The notes beneath the pieces were generated by a model, which was not told the origin of the DNA, made no database searches, and saw only the letters and a list, made by a program, of their open reading frames with translations. Below are positions 45,975-54,631 of a stretch of 64,000 nucleotides of DNA, one piece after another. The first letter of the stretch is position 1. Each line of letters opens with the position of its first letter. Origin of the DNA: Streptomyces sp. NBC_01429 (GTDB taxonomy: Bacteria; Actinomycetota; Actinomycetes; Streptomycetales; Streptomycetaceae); contig NZ_CP109599.1 of NCBI RefSeq assembly GCF_036231945.1, positions 5,731,501 to 5,795,500 of the forward strand, written 5' to 3'. The position numbers were made by a program, and so were the translations under genes.

Positions 45975-46181
45975 ATGCGGAGGCGGCTCTCGATGGTGAT
46001 CGAGGCGTTCGGGGTGGACGGGACGCTTGTCGTGCCGAAGTACGGGCCGTGGCCCGAGGGCGGCGAGCCCCCGCCCGGGGACGCGCTGAAGTGGCCGCCG
46101 TGCCGCTGTGGCAGCAGGATCTGCCCGGACTTCGAGCCCGCCGACGTGGCCACGGAACCCGGGCCCGGGGGCGCCACGTGA
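45975..46181 (+). CDS. Small Cys-containing hypothetical protein
   Basis: A 68-residue protein with GGAGGG seven bases before its ATG. A beta-hairpin-like start (LSMVIEAFGVDGTLVVPKYG) is followed by CRCGSRICPDFEP, three cysteines that could bind a metal. It overlaps the next gene by GTGA, implying a real coupled operon. Confidence 0.6.
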   Translation: MRRRLSMVIEAFGVDGTLVVPKYGPWPEGGEPPPGDALKWPPCRCGSRICPDFEPADVATEPGPGGAT

Positions 46182-46366
46182 CTGGCCGGTCAGCGGACCC
46201 GGACGCCGTACCGGCGGTGGACTGCGGCGTCTGCGCCGCGCTCTGCCGTCAGCGCGAGGAAGCGCGGGCGGCCGGGAACGTGCGGGTGGTACGGGACTGG
46301 AACGACGAACTCCGTAACCACCCGCACCGACGCTCGGGCGACTGGAAGGCGGCGGGACCGGCATGA
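46178..46366 (+). CDS. Small CxxC hypothetical protein
   Basis: A 62-residue protein starting at the GTGA overlap. It carries CGVCAALCRQREEAR and a helix RVVRDWNDELRNHPH. Conserved-looking but not assigned to a family here. It ends with ATGA overlap onto the first frame of the dehydrogenase pseudogene. Confidence 0.6.
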   Translation: MTGRSADPDAVPAVDCGVCAALCRQREEARAAGNVRVVRDWNDELRNHPHRRSGDWKAAGPA

Positions 46367-47101
46367 GGCCCCGCCCCCGTGCGCTCCAGGCGTCACACCC
46401 TGCTCCGGGCGAACTCCGCCTCGAAACCGACTTCAAGAACACCGCCGCGCGGGACATCCGGCGCGGCGGCGCCGCTTCGAACGCTCCCGCTCTCGGAACC
46501 CTGGCGCGGGAGCTGCGCGGGAGCTGCGCGGGTACGGCGGGACCGTGCTCGTCGTGACGAACCCTGTGGGCCTGATGACCCGCCGCTTCGCCGAAGTGTC
46601 GGGCCGCACGCGGGTCTTCGGGATCGGCTCGAACCTCGACTCGGCCCGGTACCGGCTCCTGCTCGCCCGGTACACCCAGGTCTCTCCGGACCTGTACGCG
46701 GCCACGTGATCGGCGAGCACGGTGACCGCGCGGTCGTCTGCGTGTCGACGACCACGGTCGACGGTCGCCCGGTCCCGGTCCCGGTGCACGCGGTCGTGGA
46801 AGACCTCCAGCGGCGGCCGGCCCTGATCCGTAACGGCATCGGCCGTACCCGCTGCGGGCCCGCCGGTGCCGTGCTGTCGACGCTCCGCAAGGCCCTCGGC
46901 CTGGTCGACGGTGTCGAGGAGCTGTCCGTGCCGTACGGGGACGTCTGGCTCGGAATTCCGATGCGCTTCACCGGTGGTACGGCCGTACCGTGCCTGCCCC
47001 GGCTCACCCGTTCCGAACGTCTGTGTCTGGACTCCGCGGCCGGCAGTCTCCGCGACGCCTACACCCGTCTCCCTGCTCATACCGAGAGGATCGCCACATG
47101 A
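46363..47101 (+). pseudogene. Lactate/malate dehydrogenase-family pseudogene with two traceable frameshifts
   Basis: Three frames together give one LDH/MDH-like protein. Frame A (46363 on) reads TDFKNTAARDIRRGGAASNA then LARELRG. Frame B reads GGTVLVVTNPVGLMTRRFAE then VFGIGSNLDSARYRLLLARY. Frame C reads GHVIGEHGDRAVVCVSTTTV and continues to LCLDSAAGSLRDAY. A to B is caused by a tandem 11-bp duplication, GAGCTGCGCGG twice at 46510-46531. B to C is caused by loss of one G near 46694 (CTGTACGC where CTGGTACGC is expected). The N-terminal glycine-rich NAD motif (about 90 residues) is missing too. The catalytic GEHGD remains. The end overlaps the next gene by ATGA. Confidence 0.82.
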
Positions 47102-48231
47102 TCACTGCCACCCGACTTGAGGCCGCCGCGGCGGCCGTCACCGTGCTCAGCAACCGTCCAGAGGTCACGCATTGGGCCCTGCGGTACTTCGGCCCGTGGT
47201 GGAACGCCACGTCGGTGGATGCCGCCGCCGTCTGCGCCGAAGCCGTCGTGATCGCGGACGTCAAGCCCGCCGACCACGAGGAGATCACCCTCCTCGTCCA
47301 CGACGGCCGGCCCACGGAGACCGTGGATTACGCGAAGCACCCGCTGCGGGTGGCCCGCGACGGCGAGGACATCATCGCCACGTCGCCGGACGAGGGGATC
47401 GCGTACCGCAGCACGCCGTCCTCCGGTCGCCTCGTCCTCGCCGGTACCGACGCGCGGCCCCTCGCCCTGGCCGCCGCGCGCCTCGCGCGGGAATCGATCC
47501 GTGGCCAGCTTCTGCGGGACGGCTGGGCCGTACTCCACTCCTCCGCCGTCGTAAGGCAGGACGACGGCGCGACCGTCCTCACGTTCGGCGACAAGGGTGC
47601 CGGGAAGACGGCCACGGCCCTGCTGCTCGCCTCGCACGGCTGGCAACTCCTCGCCAATGACCGGGTGCTGGTCCGGCCGACCGGCGAGCGGGATGTCGAG
47701 GTCGTTCCCTGGCCCTCCGCCGCGGCGCTCGGCCTCGGCCTGCTCCACTCGCTCGGCTGGGACGTCACCGCGCGCGAGCACCTGGAGGCCGGGGGCGCCT
47801 TTCACCCGACTCAGCACGAGTCCGTGACCGAGGCGCTGCTCGCCGGCGACCACACGCCGCTGTGGGAGAACGCGAAGCGGGAGCGGAAGGTCCAGGTGTT
47901 CCCGGACCAGTTCCCGGACCTGTTCGGCGTGCCCCTGGCCACCGGCGGCCGGGCGGCGGGACTCTTCTTCCCCCAGGTCGACGCCGACTCGGAGCCGGAC
48001 GTCGTCGACGGCGCCCGGGCACTGGGAGAGGCCGACTTCATGTCGGGGGCGACGGAGGACCGGTACCCGGACGTTTTCGGTCAGGCCCAGGGTGTGGACG
48101 GCGGCGGGCGGGAGAGCGCACGCGCCGAAGTCGCTTCGCGTCTCGCCGCGCTGCCGCACCATGCGGTCCTGCTGAGCCACGACATCCCGGCGAGCGCCGC
48201 GGTGCTGGGCAAGGTCGCGGACACGGTCTGA
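47098..48231 (+). CDS. HPr-kinase-like P-loop protein
   Basis: A 377-residue protein. The central P-loop FGDKGAGKTATALLLASHGW and following NDRVLV match the HprK/P catalytic fold, preceded by RDGWAVLHSSAV, a typical entry to that fold. The N-terminal ~130 residues are unassigned. Actinobacterial proteins of this type are common in peptide-modification and conserved-hypothetical loci and are not classic HPr kinases. It is coupled by ATGA to the dehydrogenase pseudogene, so the two probably worked in one pathway whose dehydrogenase step is now lost. Confidence 0.75.
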   Translation: MITATRLEAAAAAVTVLSNRPEVTHWALRYFGPWWNATSVDAAAVCAEAVVIADVKPADHEEITLLVHDGRPTETVDYAKHPLRVARDGEDIIATSPDEGIAYRSTPSSGRLVLAGTDARPLALAAARLARESIRGQLLRDGWAVLHSSAVVRQDDGATVLTFGDKGAGKTATALLLASHGWQLLANDRVLVRPTGERDVEVVPWPSAAALGLGLLHSLGWDVTAREHLEAGGAFHPTQHESVTEALLAGDHTPLWENAKRERKVQVFPDQFPDLFGVPLATGGRAAGLFFPQVDADSEPDVVDGARALGEADFMSGATEDRYPDVFGQAQGVDGGGRESARAEVASRLAALPHHAVLLSHDIPASAAVLGKVADTV

Positions 48232-48407
48232 TGGCGGGAAGGCCGCGCCCGCGACGCCGGTGCCGAGGTCGAAGAAGGTGTCGCGCGAGCCGCTCCCGCC
48301 GGGACCGCGGCCACCTCCGCGTGATCGAAGGACGCGCTCAGCAGGTGGTCGAGAGCTGGTCGAGCGCGTCCCGCACGGTGGCGACCGGCGCGCCGCCGGC
48401 CGCCGGG

Positions 48408-49226
48408 TCATCGGCCGCGCAGCTCCTGGGTGCAGCACTTCACACTGCCGCCGCCCTTGGCCAGCTCCCCGAGGTCCATCCCGATCGGTTCGTACCCCCG
48501 CTCGCGCAGCGGTCCGAACAGGCCGGTGGCTGCCTGCGGCAGCAGTACGTGGCGGCCGTCGCCGACCGCGTTGAGGCCGAACACCTCCGCGTCCCGCTCC
48601 CCGGCGATCAGCGCGTCGGGGAAGAGGCGCGCGAGGACGGCGCGGCTGCCGGGGGAGAAGGCGTCCGGGTAGTACATGATCTCGTCGGCCCTGTCGTCCA
48701 GCACGCACAGGGCCGTGTCGAGGTGGTAGTAGCGCGGATCGACGAGATCCAGGCCGATCACCGTACGGCCGAAGAACTCCTGTGCCTCGGCGTGCGCGTG
48801 CGGGCTGGTCCGGAAGCCGCGTCCGGCCAGCAGGTACGAGGCGGTGTGGGCGAAGTCGCCCTCGCCCTCGTTGATGTGCACGGGCTCGCGGATGTCGGCG
48901 TACCCGTGGGAGCCGAACCAGTCCAGATGGGCCTCCGCCTCGCCGTGACGCTCCTGATGGGCGAAGCGCGCTCCGAGCACCCGGCCGTCGATGACCGTGG
49001 CGCCGTTGGCGGTGAAGACCATGTCGGGCAGGCCGGGGAGCGGATCCAACTGCTGGACGGTGTGGCCGAGGGCCCGGTAGCGGTCGCGCAGGTCCTCCCA
49101 CTGGGCCAGGGCGAGCGCCTGGTCCACCGGCTTGGCCGGGTTCATCCACGGATTGATCGAGTAGGCCACCGTGAAGTGCACTGGCGGACACATGAGATAG
49201 CGGCGGGGGGAGGCATCACGAGGCAA
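48408..49226 (-). CDS. Dimethylarginine dimethylaminohydrolase-like guanidino hydrolase
   Basis: A 272-residue amidinotransferase/arginine-deiminase fold enzyme. PRRYLMCPPVHFTVAYSINP is the classic DDAH N-terminus. DMVFTANGA and FAHQERHGEAEAH carry substrate-binding residues, HINEGEGDF the acidic pair, YYHLDTALCVL the His, and GGSVKCCTQELRGR the catalytic cysteine near the end. It would hydrolyse methylated arginine or a related guanidine to citrulline-type product. TTG at 49226, with GAGGAG six bases upstream, is chosen because the conserved PRRYLM precedes the first ATG. Confidence 0.85.
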   Translation of the reverse strand: MPRDASPRRYLMCPPVHFTVAYSINPWMNPAKPVDQALALAQWEDLRDRYRALGHTVQQLDPLPGLPDMVFTANGATVIDGRVLGARFAHQERHGEAEAHLDWFGSHGYADIREPVHINEGEGDFAHTASYLLAGRGFRTSPHAHAEAQEFFGRTVIGLDLVDPRYYHLDTALCVLDDRADEIMYYPDAFSPGSRAVLARLFPDALIAGERDAEVFGLNAVGDGRHVLLPQAATGLFGPLRERGYEPIGMDLGELAKGGGSVKCCTQELRGR

Positions 49227-49436
49227 CGGGGGCTCCTCACGAGCGGCGGTGGTACGCGGGGTACGCGGGGTGCGCGGGGTGACCATGCGAGGGATGGGGT
49301 GAAATGCTGCGGAATGTGCTGAGTGCGGGTGAAAGTAATAGTCCGCCCCTCGGGGCCCGCGCGCTGTCAACCGTTCGGGTGGTTCGTCCGGCTGTCCCGC
49401 GTTATCGGGCTCCCGCTGCGTCCCGACCATTCGAGA

Positions 49437-49448
49437 CGATACGTATCG
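49437..49448. promoter_or_regulatory. Palindromic operator candidate upstream of tetR
   Basis: CGATACGTATCG, a perfect 12-bp palindrome, 36 bases before the TetR start and in the divergent gap to the DDAH-like gene. TetR regulators often bind sites of this kind; whether it also controls the hydrolase is inference. Confidence 0.5.
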
Positions 49449-49484
49449 GCTTGTGCCGCCCGCCCGGTCGGTAGATTGGACGCC

Positions 49485-50150
49485 ATGGCCGAACGTGCGC
49501 AGCGAAAGACCCCCGACTCCTCCCGGCGCAGCGAGCGCTCGCGCCGCGCGATCCACGACGCGGCCCTCGCGCTGGTCGTGGAGGTGGGATACGCGAAGAC
49601 GACGATCGAGGGCATCGCGGCCCGTGCCGGCGTCGGCAAGCAGACCATCTACCGCTGGTGGCCCTCCAAGGCGGCCGTGCTGCTGGAAGCCTTTCTCGAC
49701 CTGAGCGAACGGGCGGCGCGCGAGTCGGGGGGAGCGGGGGAGCCGGGGGTGGCGGACGGGCCGTACGAGATCCCGGACACCGGCGATCTGGAGACGGACC
49801 TCAAGCTGGTTCTGCGGGCCACGGTCGACCAGATGAACGACCCCCGGTTCGAGGTGCCGTCCCGCGCGCTCGCCGCCGAGGGGATCGTCAACGCGGAGCT
49901 GGGGACGGAGTTCGCGCGGAAGATGCTCGAACCGCAGCTCCAGCTGTACGTGCGGCGACTCGCCGCCGCCCAGGCCGAGGAGGTGGGGGGCGTACGCCCG
50001 GGCATCGACCTGAGGATCGCCCTGGAGCTGCTGGTGGGGCCGGTCGCCCACCGCTGGATGCTGCGCACGGCGCCGCTGACGCACGCGTACGCGGACACCG
50101 TCGTGGAGTACGCCCTGCACGGCCTGGCCCCGCGTCCGCCCCGGCCGTGA
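49485..50150 (+). CDS. TetR-family regulator
   Basis: A 221-residue repressor. The DNA-binding domain is ALALVVEVGYAKTTIEGIAA then RAGVGKQTIYRWWPSKAAVL. The C-terminal domain is of the TetR C-terminal type found with RxWW-helix subgroup. ATG of MAERAQRKTP is used; the open frame upstream reaches 49323 through the operator region and is not coding. Followed by a 15-bp tandem repeat just after the stop. Confidence 0.9.
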   Translation: MAERAQRKTPDSSRRSERSRRAIHDAALALVVEVGYAKTTIEGIAARAGVGKQTIYRWWPSKAAVLLEAFLDLSERAARESGGAGEPGVADGPYEIPDTGDLETDLKLVLRATVDQMNDPRFEVPSRALAAEGIVNAELGTEFARKMLEPQLQLYVRRLAAAQAEEVGGVRPGIDLRIALELLVGPVAHRWMLRTAPLTHAYADTVVEYALHGLAPRPPRP

Positions 50151-50152
50151 GT

Positions 50153-50197
50153 GGGCTGTCCCGGGCCTGGCTGTCCCGGGCCGGGCTCTCCCGGGCC
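50153..50197. repeat. Three 15-bp tandem units just after the TetR stop
   Basis: GGGCTGTCCCGGGCC, TGGCTGTCCCGGGCC and GGGCTCTCCCGGGCC, starting two bases after the TGA at 50148-50150. CCCGGG at each unit's centre allows several alternative hairpins. Confidence 0.8.
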
Positions 50198-50442
50198 CCG
50201 TCCCGGCCTGTCCCGAGGGGGGCGCGCGGGGGCGCGTGGAGGCACATGGGGCGGGTGTGGTGAACGACACCGGCTCCGGCGCCCCCGAACGGCGCCGTAT
50301 ATCGCCTCATAAGCCGCAATAGGTTCCGGTGCGAGGGATGGGGCCTCCTACCCCGGTTGGGGCTCACGGCCACGTGAGGAGCAGGATGGTGCGACCATGG
50401 CAGTGTGCGGCAGCGTCACCGGCAGGAGATGTGAGGGGATAG

Positions 50443-51198
50443 ATGGGCGACGATTTCGGCCGCTACCGCGGCACGGAGAGCAGGATTCCCCAGTGGCTGC
50501 GCAGGCGCCCCAAGAAGAGCGCCGGTGACTCCGCGTTCGACGAGGGAGACGCGGCGGGCCGTGAGGCGCTGCTCCTCGCTGTCGCCGACGCCGGTATGCC
50601 CGTCTCACCCGCCGCCCACCCGGTCGGCTACCGATGTTCCTGCGACCGCATCGGCTGTCCCACCCCGGCCAGGCACCCCCTCTCCTTCGCGTGGCAGACC
50701 CAGTCGACCACCGACCGGCCGCAGATCGAGCGCTGGGCACGCAACCAGCCCGAGGCCAACTTCATCACCGCGACCGGCATGGTCCACGACGTACTCGACG
50801 TCCCCCTCGAAGCGGGCAGCGGCGCGCTGGAACGCCTGCTGGAGCGCGGCATCGACGTCGGCCCGGTGGCCGACTCCGGCGGCGACCGGATGCTCTTCTT
50901 CACCGCGACCCGGGGCACCCCGGAGGACGAGGACGAGTGGTGGCCCTGCGAGCTGGACTGCCATCCCGAGACGATGGACGAGCACCCGGGCCTGCGCTGG
51001 CACTGCCGGGGCAGCTATGTGCTCGTACCGCCGGCCCGGCTGCCCGGTGAGCTGTCCGTACGGTGGCTGCGCGGCCCGGAGCATCCGCTTCCGGACCCGC
51101 TGACCCTGCTGGAGACCCTGACCGATGCCTGCGCCCGGTACGCGGGCGAGAACGGCGAGCTGGATCCGCACGCGGTGGCCTGGCCACTGGGCCGCTGA
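50443..51198 (+). CDS. Bifunctional DNA primase/polymerase-domain protein
   Basis: A 251-residue Prim-Pol N-terminal-domain protein as found widely in Streptomyces chromosomes. Conserved pieces are HPVGYRCSCDRIGCPTPARH, PLSFAW (normally HPLSRGWQ), ANFITATGMVHDVLDVP with the acidic catalytic-type Asp, and WHCRGSYVLVPP. It lacks a helicase domain. The chromosomal role is unknown. ATG follows GAGGGG by five bases. Short direct repeats (GGCTTACRGCGCCCGG) lie after the stop near 51220-51250. Confidence 0.85.
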   Translation: MGDDFGRYRGTESRIPQWLRRRPKKSAGDSAFDEGDAAGREALLLAVADAGMPVSPAAHPVGYRCSCDRIGCPTPARHPLSFAWQTQSTTDRPQIERWARNQPEANFITATGMVHDVLDVPLEAGSGALERLLERGIDVGPVADSGGDRMLFFTATRGTPEDEDEWWPCELDCHPETMDEHPGLRWHCRGSYVLVPPARLPGELSVRWLRGPEHPLPDPLTLLETLTDACARYAGENGELDPHAVAWPLGR

Positions 51199-51368
51199 CA
51201 CACGGCACCCGACGGCTTACAGCGCCCGGCAGCTGGCTTACGGCGCCCGGCCTACGGCGCGGGAGTGTGCGGGCGGCTCACGGTGCGGGGGCGTACGGGC
51301 GCGACCCCGTACCGTACGCCGCCCGTACGCCCGCCCGTACGCCCCCGGCACCCGCCCACCCGCGCGGC

Positions 51369-52370
51369 CTACGATCCCTTCGCGCCCGTGACGCCCTGGA
51401 GCCGCCCCGCGACCTTCACCTTCGGGCTGTCCGCGTCCGCGCGCGGCACCAGCACCGCCTGGCTGGAGACCCACTCCTTCGTCAGGGTGTTGGTCACCTC
51501 GCCCTTCATCAGCGCCCTCACGTCCTCGTTCACCTGCGGACGCACCCCCTTCGCACCGGTCTGGCGCTCGAAGTAGCGCGTCGCGAAGAAGACCAGCGCA
51601 CCGCCGTCCCGCGTCGTCAGCCCCAGCGGCGCGAAGTCGCCGTCCGTGGCCGCCTGGTCGAGGTACTGCGTGGCTATCCCGGGCAGCCGCTCCTTCGTCC
51701 TGCGCGTCTCCCGCCACTGGCTGGTGTGCGGTCCGTCGGCGAAGTGCGCCGGCTTTCCGTCGCCCAGGTACGAGGCGTACTCCGCGCTCAGCTTCCCGGG
51801 CGCCACCGCCAGCGCCTCGCTGTCCGGCTCCACTGGCTCGGCGAGGCCGTCCTTGTCCGTCTTGAAGGCCGGGACGCCGTTCTCCGGGAGGATGGTCAGA
51901 TAGGGGACCTTCCACTCGGCGTCCGGCCCGTTCCGTACGAAGACCAGCACCCAGCGGGTGTCGCCCGCGCCGCCGTCGTCCTTGTCGCGGTTGCTGTCGG
52001 TGTCCGCGACGAACCAGCGCGGCCAGCCCGCCTTCTTGGGAATCGTGAACTTGGCGTCGGACAGCTCCAGCGGCTGGTGCGCCGGATTGCCGCCCGGGCT
52101 CGTGATCGATCTGGACTTCAGACCCGCCTGATTGATCGCGCCCAGCGCACCGGTGACCCGGTCCGCGTCGAGCGCCGGATCGAAGGCTTTGTCGGCCGCG
52201 TTGTACGCGTCGGTGAAATCCTTCAGCGCCTGCCGCGCCTCACTCCGGTCCGCCGACGGAAGAACCGCCAACTCCCCGTGCACCGTCACGCATCCGCTCG
52301 CCGTCAGCGACAGCACCGTCACCGTCGCGAGCCCCGCCGCTGCCCGAATCGGACTTCTCAGCCTGCTCAT
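51369..52370 (-). CDS. Lipoprotein downstream of efeU
   Basis: A 333-residue lipoprotein. The signal peptide ends in lipobox LTASGC (Cys27). The mature part (ALKDFTDAYNAADKAFDPAL, WPRWFVADTDSN, GALVFFATRYFERQTG) matches a Streptomyces family of conserved secreted proteins of unknown role (DUF8094-like in my recollection). Its start lies 131 bases inside the 3' end of efeU, in another frame of the same strand, so it is co-transcribed with the iron-uptake operon. Confidence 0.78.
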   Translation of the reverse strand: MSRLRSPIRAAAGLATVTVLSLTASGCVTVHGELAVLPSADRSEARQALKDFTDAYNAADKAFDPALDADRVTGALGAINQAGLKSRSITSPGGNPAHQPLELSDAKFTIPKKAGWPRWFVADTDSNRDKDDGGAGDTRWVLVFVRNGPDAEWKVPYLTILPENGVPAFKTDKDGLAEPVEPDSEALAVAPGKLSAEYASYLGDGKPAHFADGPHTSQWRETRRTKERLPGIATQYLDQAATDGDFAPLGLTTRDGGALVFFATRYFERQTGAKGVRPQVNEDVRALMKGEVTNTLTKEWVSSQAVLVPRADADSPKVKVAGRLQGVTGAKGS

Positions 52371-53220
52371 CGGTCGCCTTCTGCTCCTTGACCCCCACGG
52401 GGACCCCCAATGGACGTCCGAACCCTACCGGGGCGAGGAACAGCGCGAGCGTCGGGACCAGATACAGGAACCAGACGATGACCTGAACCACCGTCGGGTC
52501 CGGCTGGAAGTTGAACACCCCCTTGAGGAGCGTGCCGTACCAGCTGTCCGGCGGGATCGCCGAGCTGATGTCGAAGGCCGTGTCCGACAACCCGCCCACG
52601 AAGCCCGCCTCCTGGAGGTCGTGGACGCCGTACGCGAGCACCCCCGCCGCGACGACCACCAGCATGCCGCCGGTCCAGGTGAAGAACTTCGCGAGATTGA
52701 TCCGCAGCGCGCCCCGGTAGAACAGCCAGCCCAGCACCACCGCGCTGGCCAGCCCCAGCAGCACCCCGATCAGCGGCGCGTGGGTGCCGTCCGAGGACGC
52801 CCGCACCGAGGCCCAGACGAACAGCGCCGTTTCGAGCCCCTCCCTCCCCACGGCCAGGAACGCCGTCGCCACCAGCGCCCCCGTACCCATCTGGAGGGCC
52901 GCGTCCAGCTTGGCGCCCAGCTCCGTCCTCAAGTGCCGCGCCGTGCGCCGCATCCAGAAGACCATCCAGGTCACCAGGCCGACCGCGATGATCGACAGCG
53001 AGCCGCCGAGCGCCTCCTGCGCCTCGAACGTCAGCTCCTGCGAGCCGTATTCGAGCCCGAAGCCGAAGGCGAGCGCCAGCACGACCGCGACGCCGATGCC
53101 GATCCAGATGGGGCGCAGCGCGTCACGCCGCTCCGTCTTCACCAGATACGCGATCAGGATGCAGACGACGAGACTGGCCTCAAGGCCCTCGCGCAGGCCG
53201 ATCAGATAGTTCCCGAACAC
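52240..53220 (-). CDS. efeU: Iron permease EfeU (FTR1 family)
   Basis: A 326-residue ferric-iron permease with seven predicted membrane segments. The two REGLE iron-binding motifs are LREGLEASLVV near the N-terminus and VGREGLETALFVW in the fourth segment. GTG of VFGNYLIGLREG is the natural start; the frame upstream overlaps the intergenic region. The C-terminus after VGFGRPLGVPVGV runs ~45 hydrophilic residues longer than needed and overlaps the following lipoprotein gene. Third gene of the efeOBU order, after efeB. Confidence 0.9.
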   Translation of the reverse strand: MFGNYLIGLREGLEASLVVCILIAYLVKTERRDALRPIWIGIGVAVVLALAFGFGLEYGSQELTFEAQEALGGSLSIIAVGLVTWMVFWMRRTARHLRTELGAKLDAALQMGTGALVATAFLAVGREGLETALFVWASVRASSDGTHAPLIGVLLGLASAVVLGWLFYRGALRINLAKFFTWTGGMLVVVAAGVLAYGVHDLQEAGFVGGLSDTAFDISSAIPPDSWYGTLLKGVFNFQPDPTVVQVIVWFLYLVPTLALFLAPVGFGRPLGVPVGVKEQKATDEQAEKSDSGSGGARDGDGAVADGERMRDGARGVGGSSVGGPE

Positions 53221-53279
53221 GTCGGAACTCCTTACGAAGCGTGTGAAGCTGACGAAGCTGATGAAGAGGATCGGGTGGG

Positions 53280-54629
53280 TCAGGAGAGCAGCGTCCGGCC
53301 CCACCAGTCGCCCTTGTCCCGGACGCCCGGCGGGATCGCGAAGACCGCTGAACCCACGTGCTGGATGTATTCGCCCAGTGCGTCCGAGCGCGCCAGGGAC
53401 CGCTGTACGGGGATGAAGGCGTCCCGGATGTCGCGCTGGTACGCCAGGAAGAACAGCCCCGCGTCGAGGCGGCCGAGTCCGTCCGTACCGTCGGTGAAGG
53501 AGTAGCCCCTGCGCAGCATCCGCACCCCGTGGTGCGCGTCCGGATGGGCGAGGCGCACATGCGAAGTCGGCAGCATCGCCTTGAGGTTGGGCTTGTCGTG
53601 CTCGCGCGCCCTGCCGACCGCCGCGCCCTCGCCCTTGTCGCGGCCGAAGACGTCCTCCTGCTCCTGGAGCGAGGTGCGGTCCCAGCTCTCGATCCGCATC
53701 GAGATCCGGCGGGCGACCAGATACGACCCTCCGGCCATCCAGTCCGCGCCGTCCTTCGCCGCCGCCCAGACGTACCGGTCCAGCGCGTCGGTCTCGGTGA
53801 CGGCGATATTGCTGGTGCCGTCCTTGAAGCCGAAGAGGTTACGGGGCGTCTGGGCGTCCGGGGTGGTCGAGGACGTCTTGCCGAAGCCGAGCTGCGACCA
53901 GCGCACCGCGACCTTCCCGAAGCCGATCCTGGCCAGATTGCGGATCGCGTGCACGGCGACCTGCGGATCGTCCGCGCACGCCTGGACGCACAGATCGCCG
54001 CCGCCGCGCGCCGGGTCGAGATTGTCACCGGGGAACTTCGGCAGGTCGGCCAGGGCCGCCGGCCGGTGCTCCGCCAGCCCGAACCGGTCCGTGCCGCCCT
54101 TCGTGAACAGTCCGGGCCCGAACCCGACGGTCAGCGTGAGCCGGGACGGCGGCAGGCCCAGCGCCTCGCCCGTGTCGTCGGGCGGCGCCTCCGCGAGCCC
54201 GCCGTACGCGCCGTCGCCGACCGCGTGCCCGGCCGTCATCCGCTCGGCGGCGCGGGTCCAGTCCTTGAGGAGCTGGACCAGCTCCGTACGGTCCCGTGTC
54301 GTCACGTCGAACGCGGCGAAGTGCAGCCGGTCCTGGACGGCGGTGGCGATCCCCGCCTGGTGGGCGCCGTGGAAGGCGACCGCGGCCCCGCTGCCGGCGG
54401 CGCTCGCCGTGGTGTCCCCGTCGCGCAGGGCCGCCGTCGCGCCCCCGGTCGCTGCGGCGCCGAGCGCGAGACCCGCACCGCCCCAGCCGAGCAGGGCGCG
54501 GCGGGAGGGCGCGGGTTTCCCCTCCGCGCCCCGGCCGGTCGATGCGGTCGATGCGGCCGATGGGGCCGATGCGCTCGATTCGGCGAATTCGGCAGATTCA
54601 GCCGATTCGGCGGATTCGCTTTCCGGCAT
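53280..54629 (-). CDS. efeB: EfeB-type DyP peroxidase, Tat-exported
   Basis: A 449-residue dye-decolorizing peroxidase. The N-terminus carries a Ser/Glu/Ala repeat (SESAESAESAEFAES), then a Tat signal (SRRALLGWGGAGLALGAAA). The DyP GxxDG motif is FGFKDGTSNI, and the proximal haem His region is ARRISMRIESW onward to LPTSHVRLAHPDAHHG. EfeB oxidises ferrous iron or extracts iron from haem outside the membrane and hands it to EfeU via EfeO. It starts two bases after the efeO stop. Confidence 0.92.
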   Translation of the reverse strand: MPESESAESAESAEFAESSASAPSAASTASTGRGAEGKPAPSRRALLGWGGAGLALGAAATGGATAALRDGDTTASAAGSGAAVAFHGAHQAGIATAVQDRLHFAAFDVTTRDRTELVQLLKDWTRAAERMTAGHAVGDGAYGGLAEAPPDDTGEALGLPPSRLTLTVGFGPGLFTKGGTDRFGLAEHRPAALADLPKFPGDNLDPARGGGDLCVQACADDPQVAVHAIRNLARIGFGKVAVRWSQLGFGKTSSTTPDAQTPRNLFGFKDGTSNIAVTETDALDRYVWAAAKDGADWMAGGSYLVARRISMRIESWDRTSLQEQEDVFGRDKGEGAAVGRAREHDKPNLKAMLPTSHVRLAHPDAHHGVRMLRRGYSFTDGTDGLGRLDAGLFFLAYQRDIRDAFIPVQRSLARSDALGEYIQHVGSAVFAIPPGVRDKGDWWGRTLLS

Positions 54630-54631
54630 GG

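Noticed and set aside
48232..48407. Minus-strand tail reading GAPVATVRDALDQLSTTC before a stop
   Set aside because: Looks like a decayed gene end, but it is too short to assign and may be chance.
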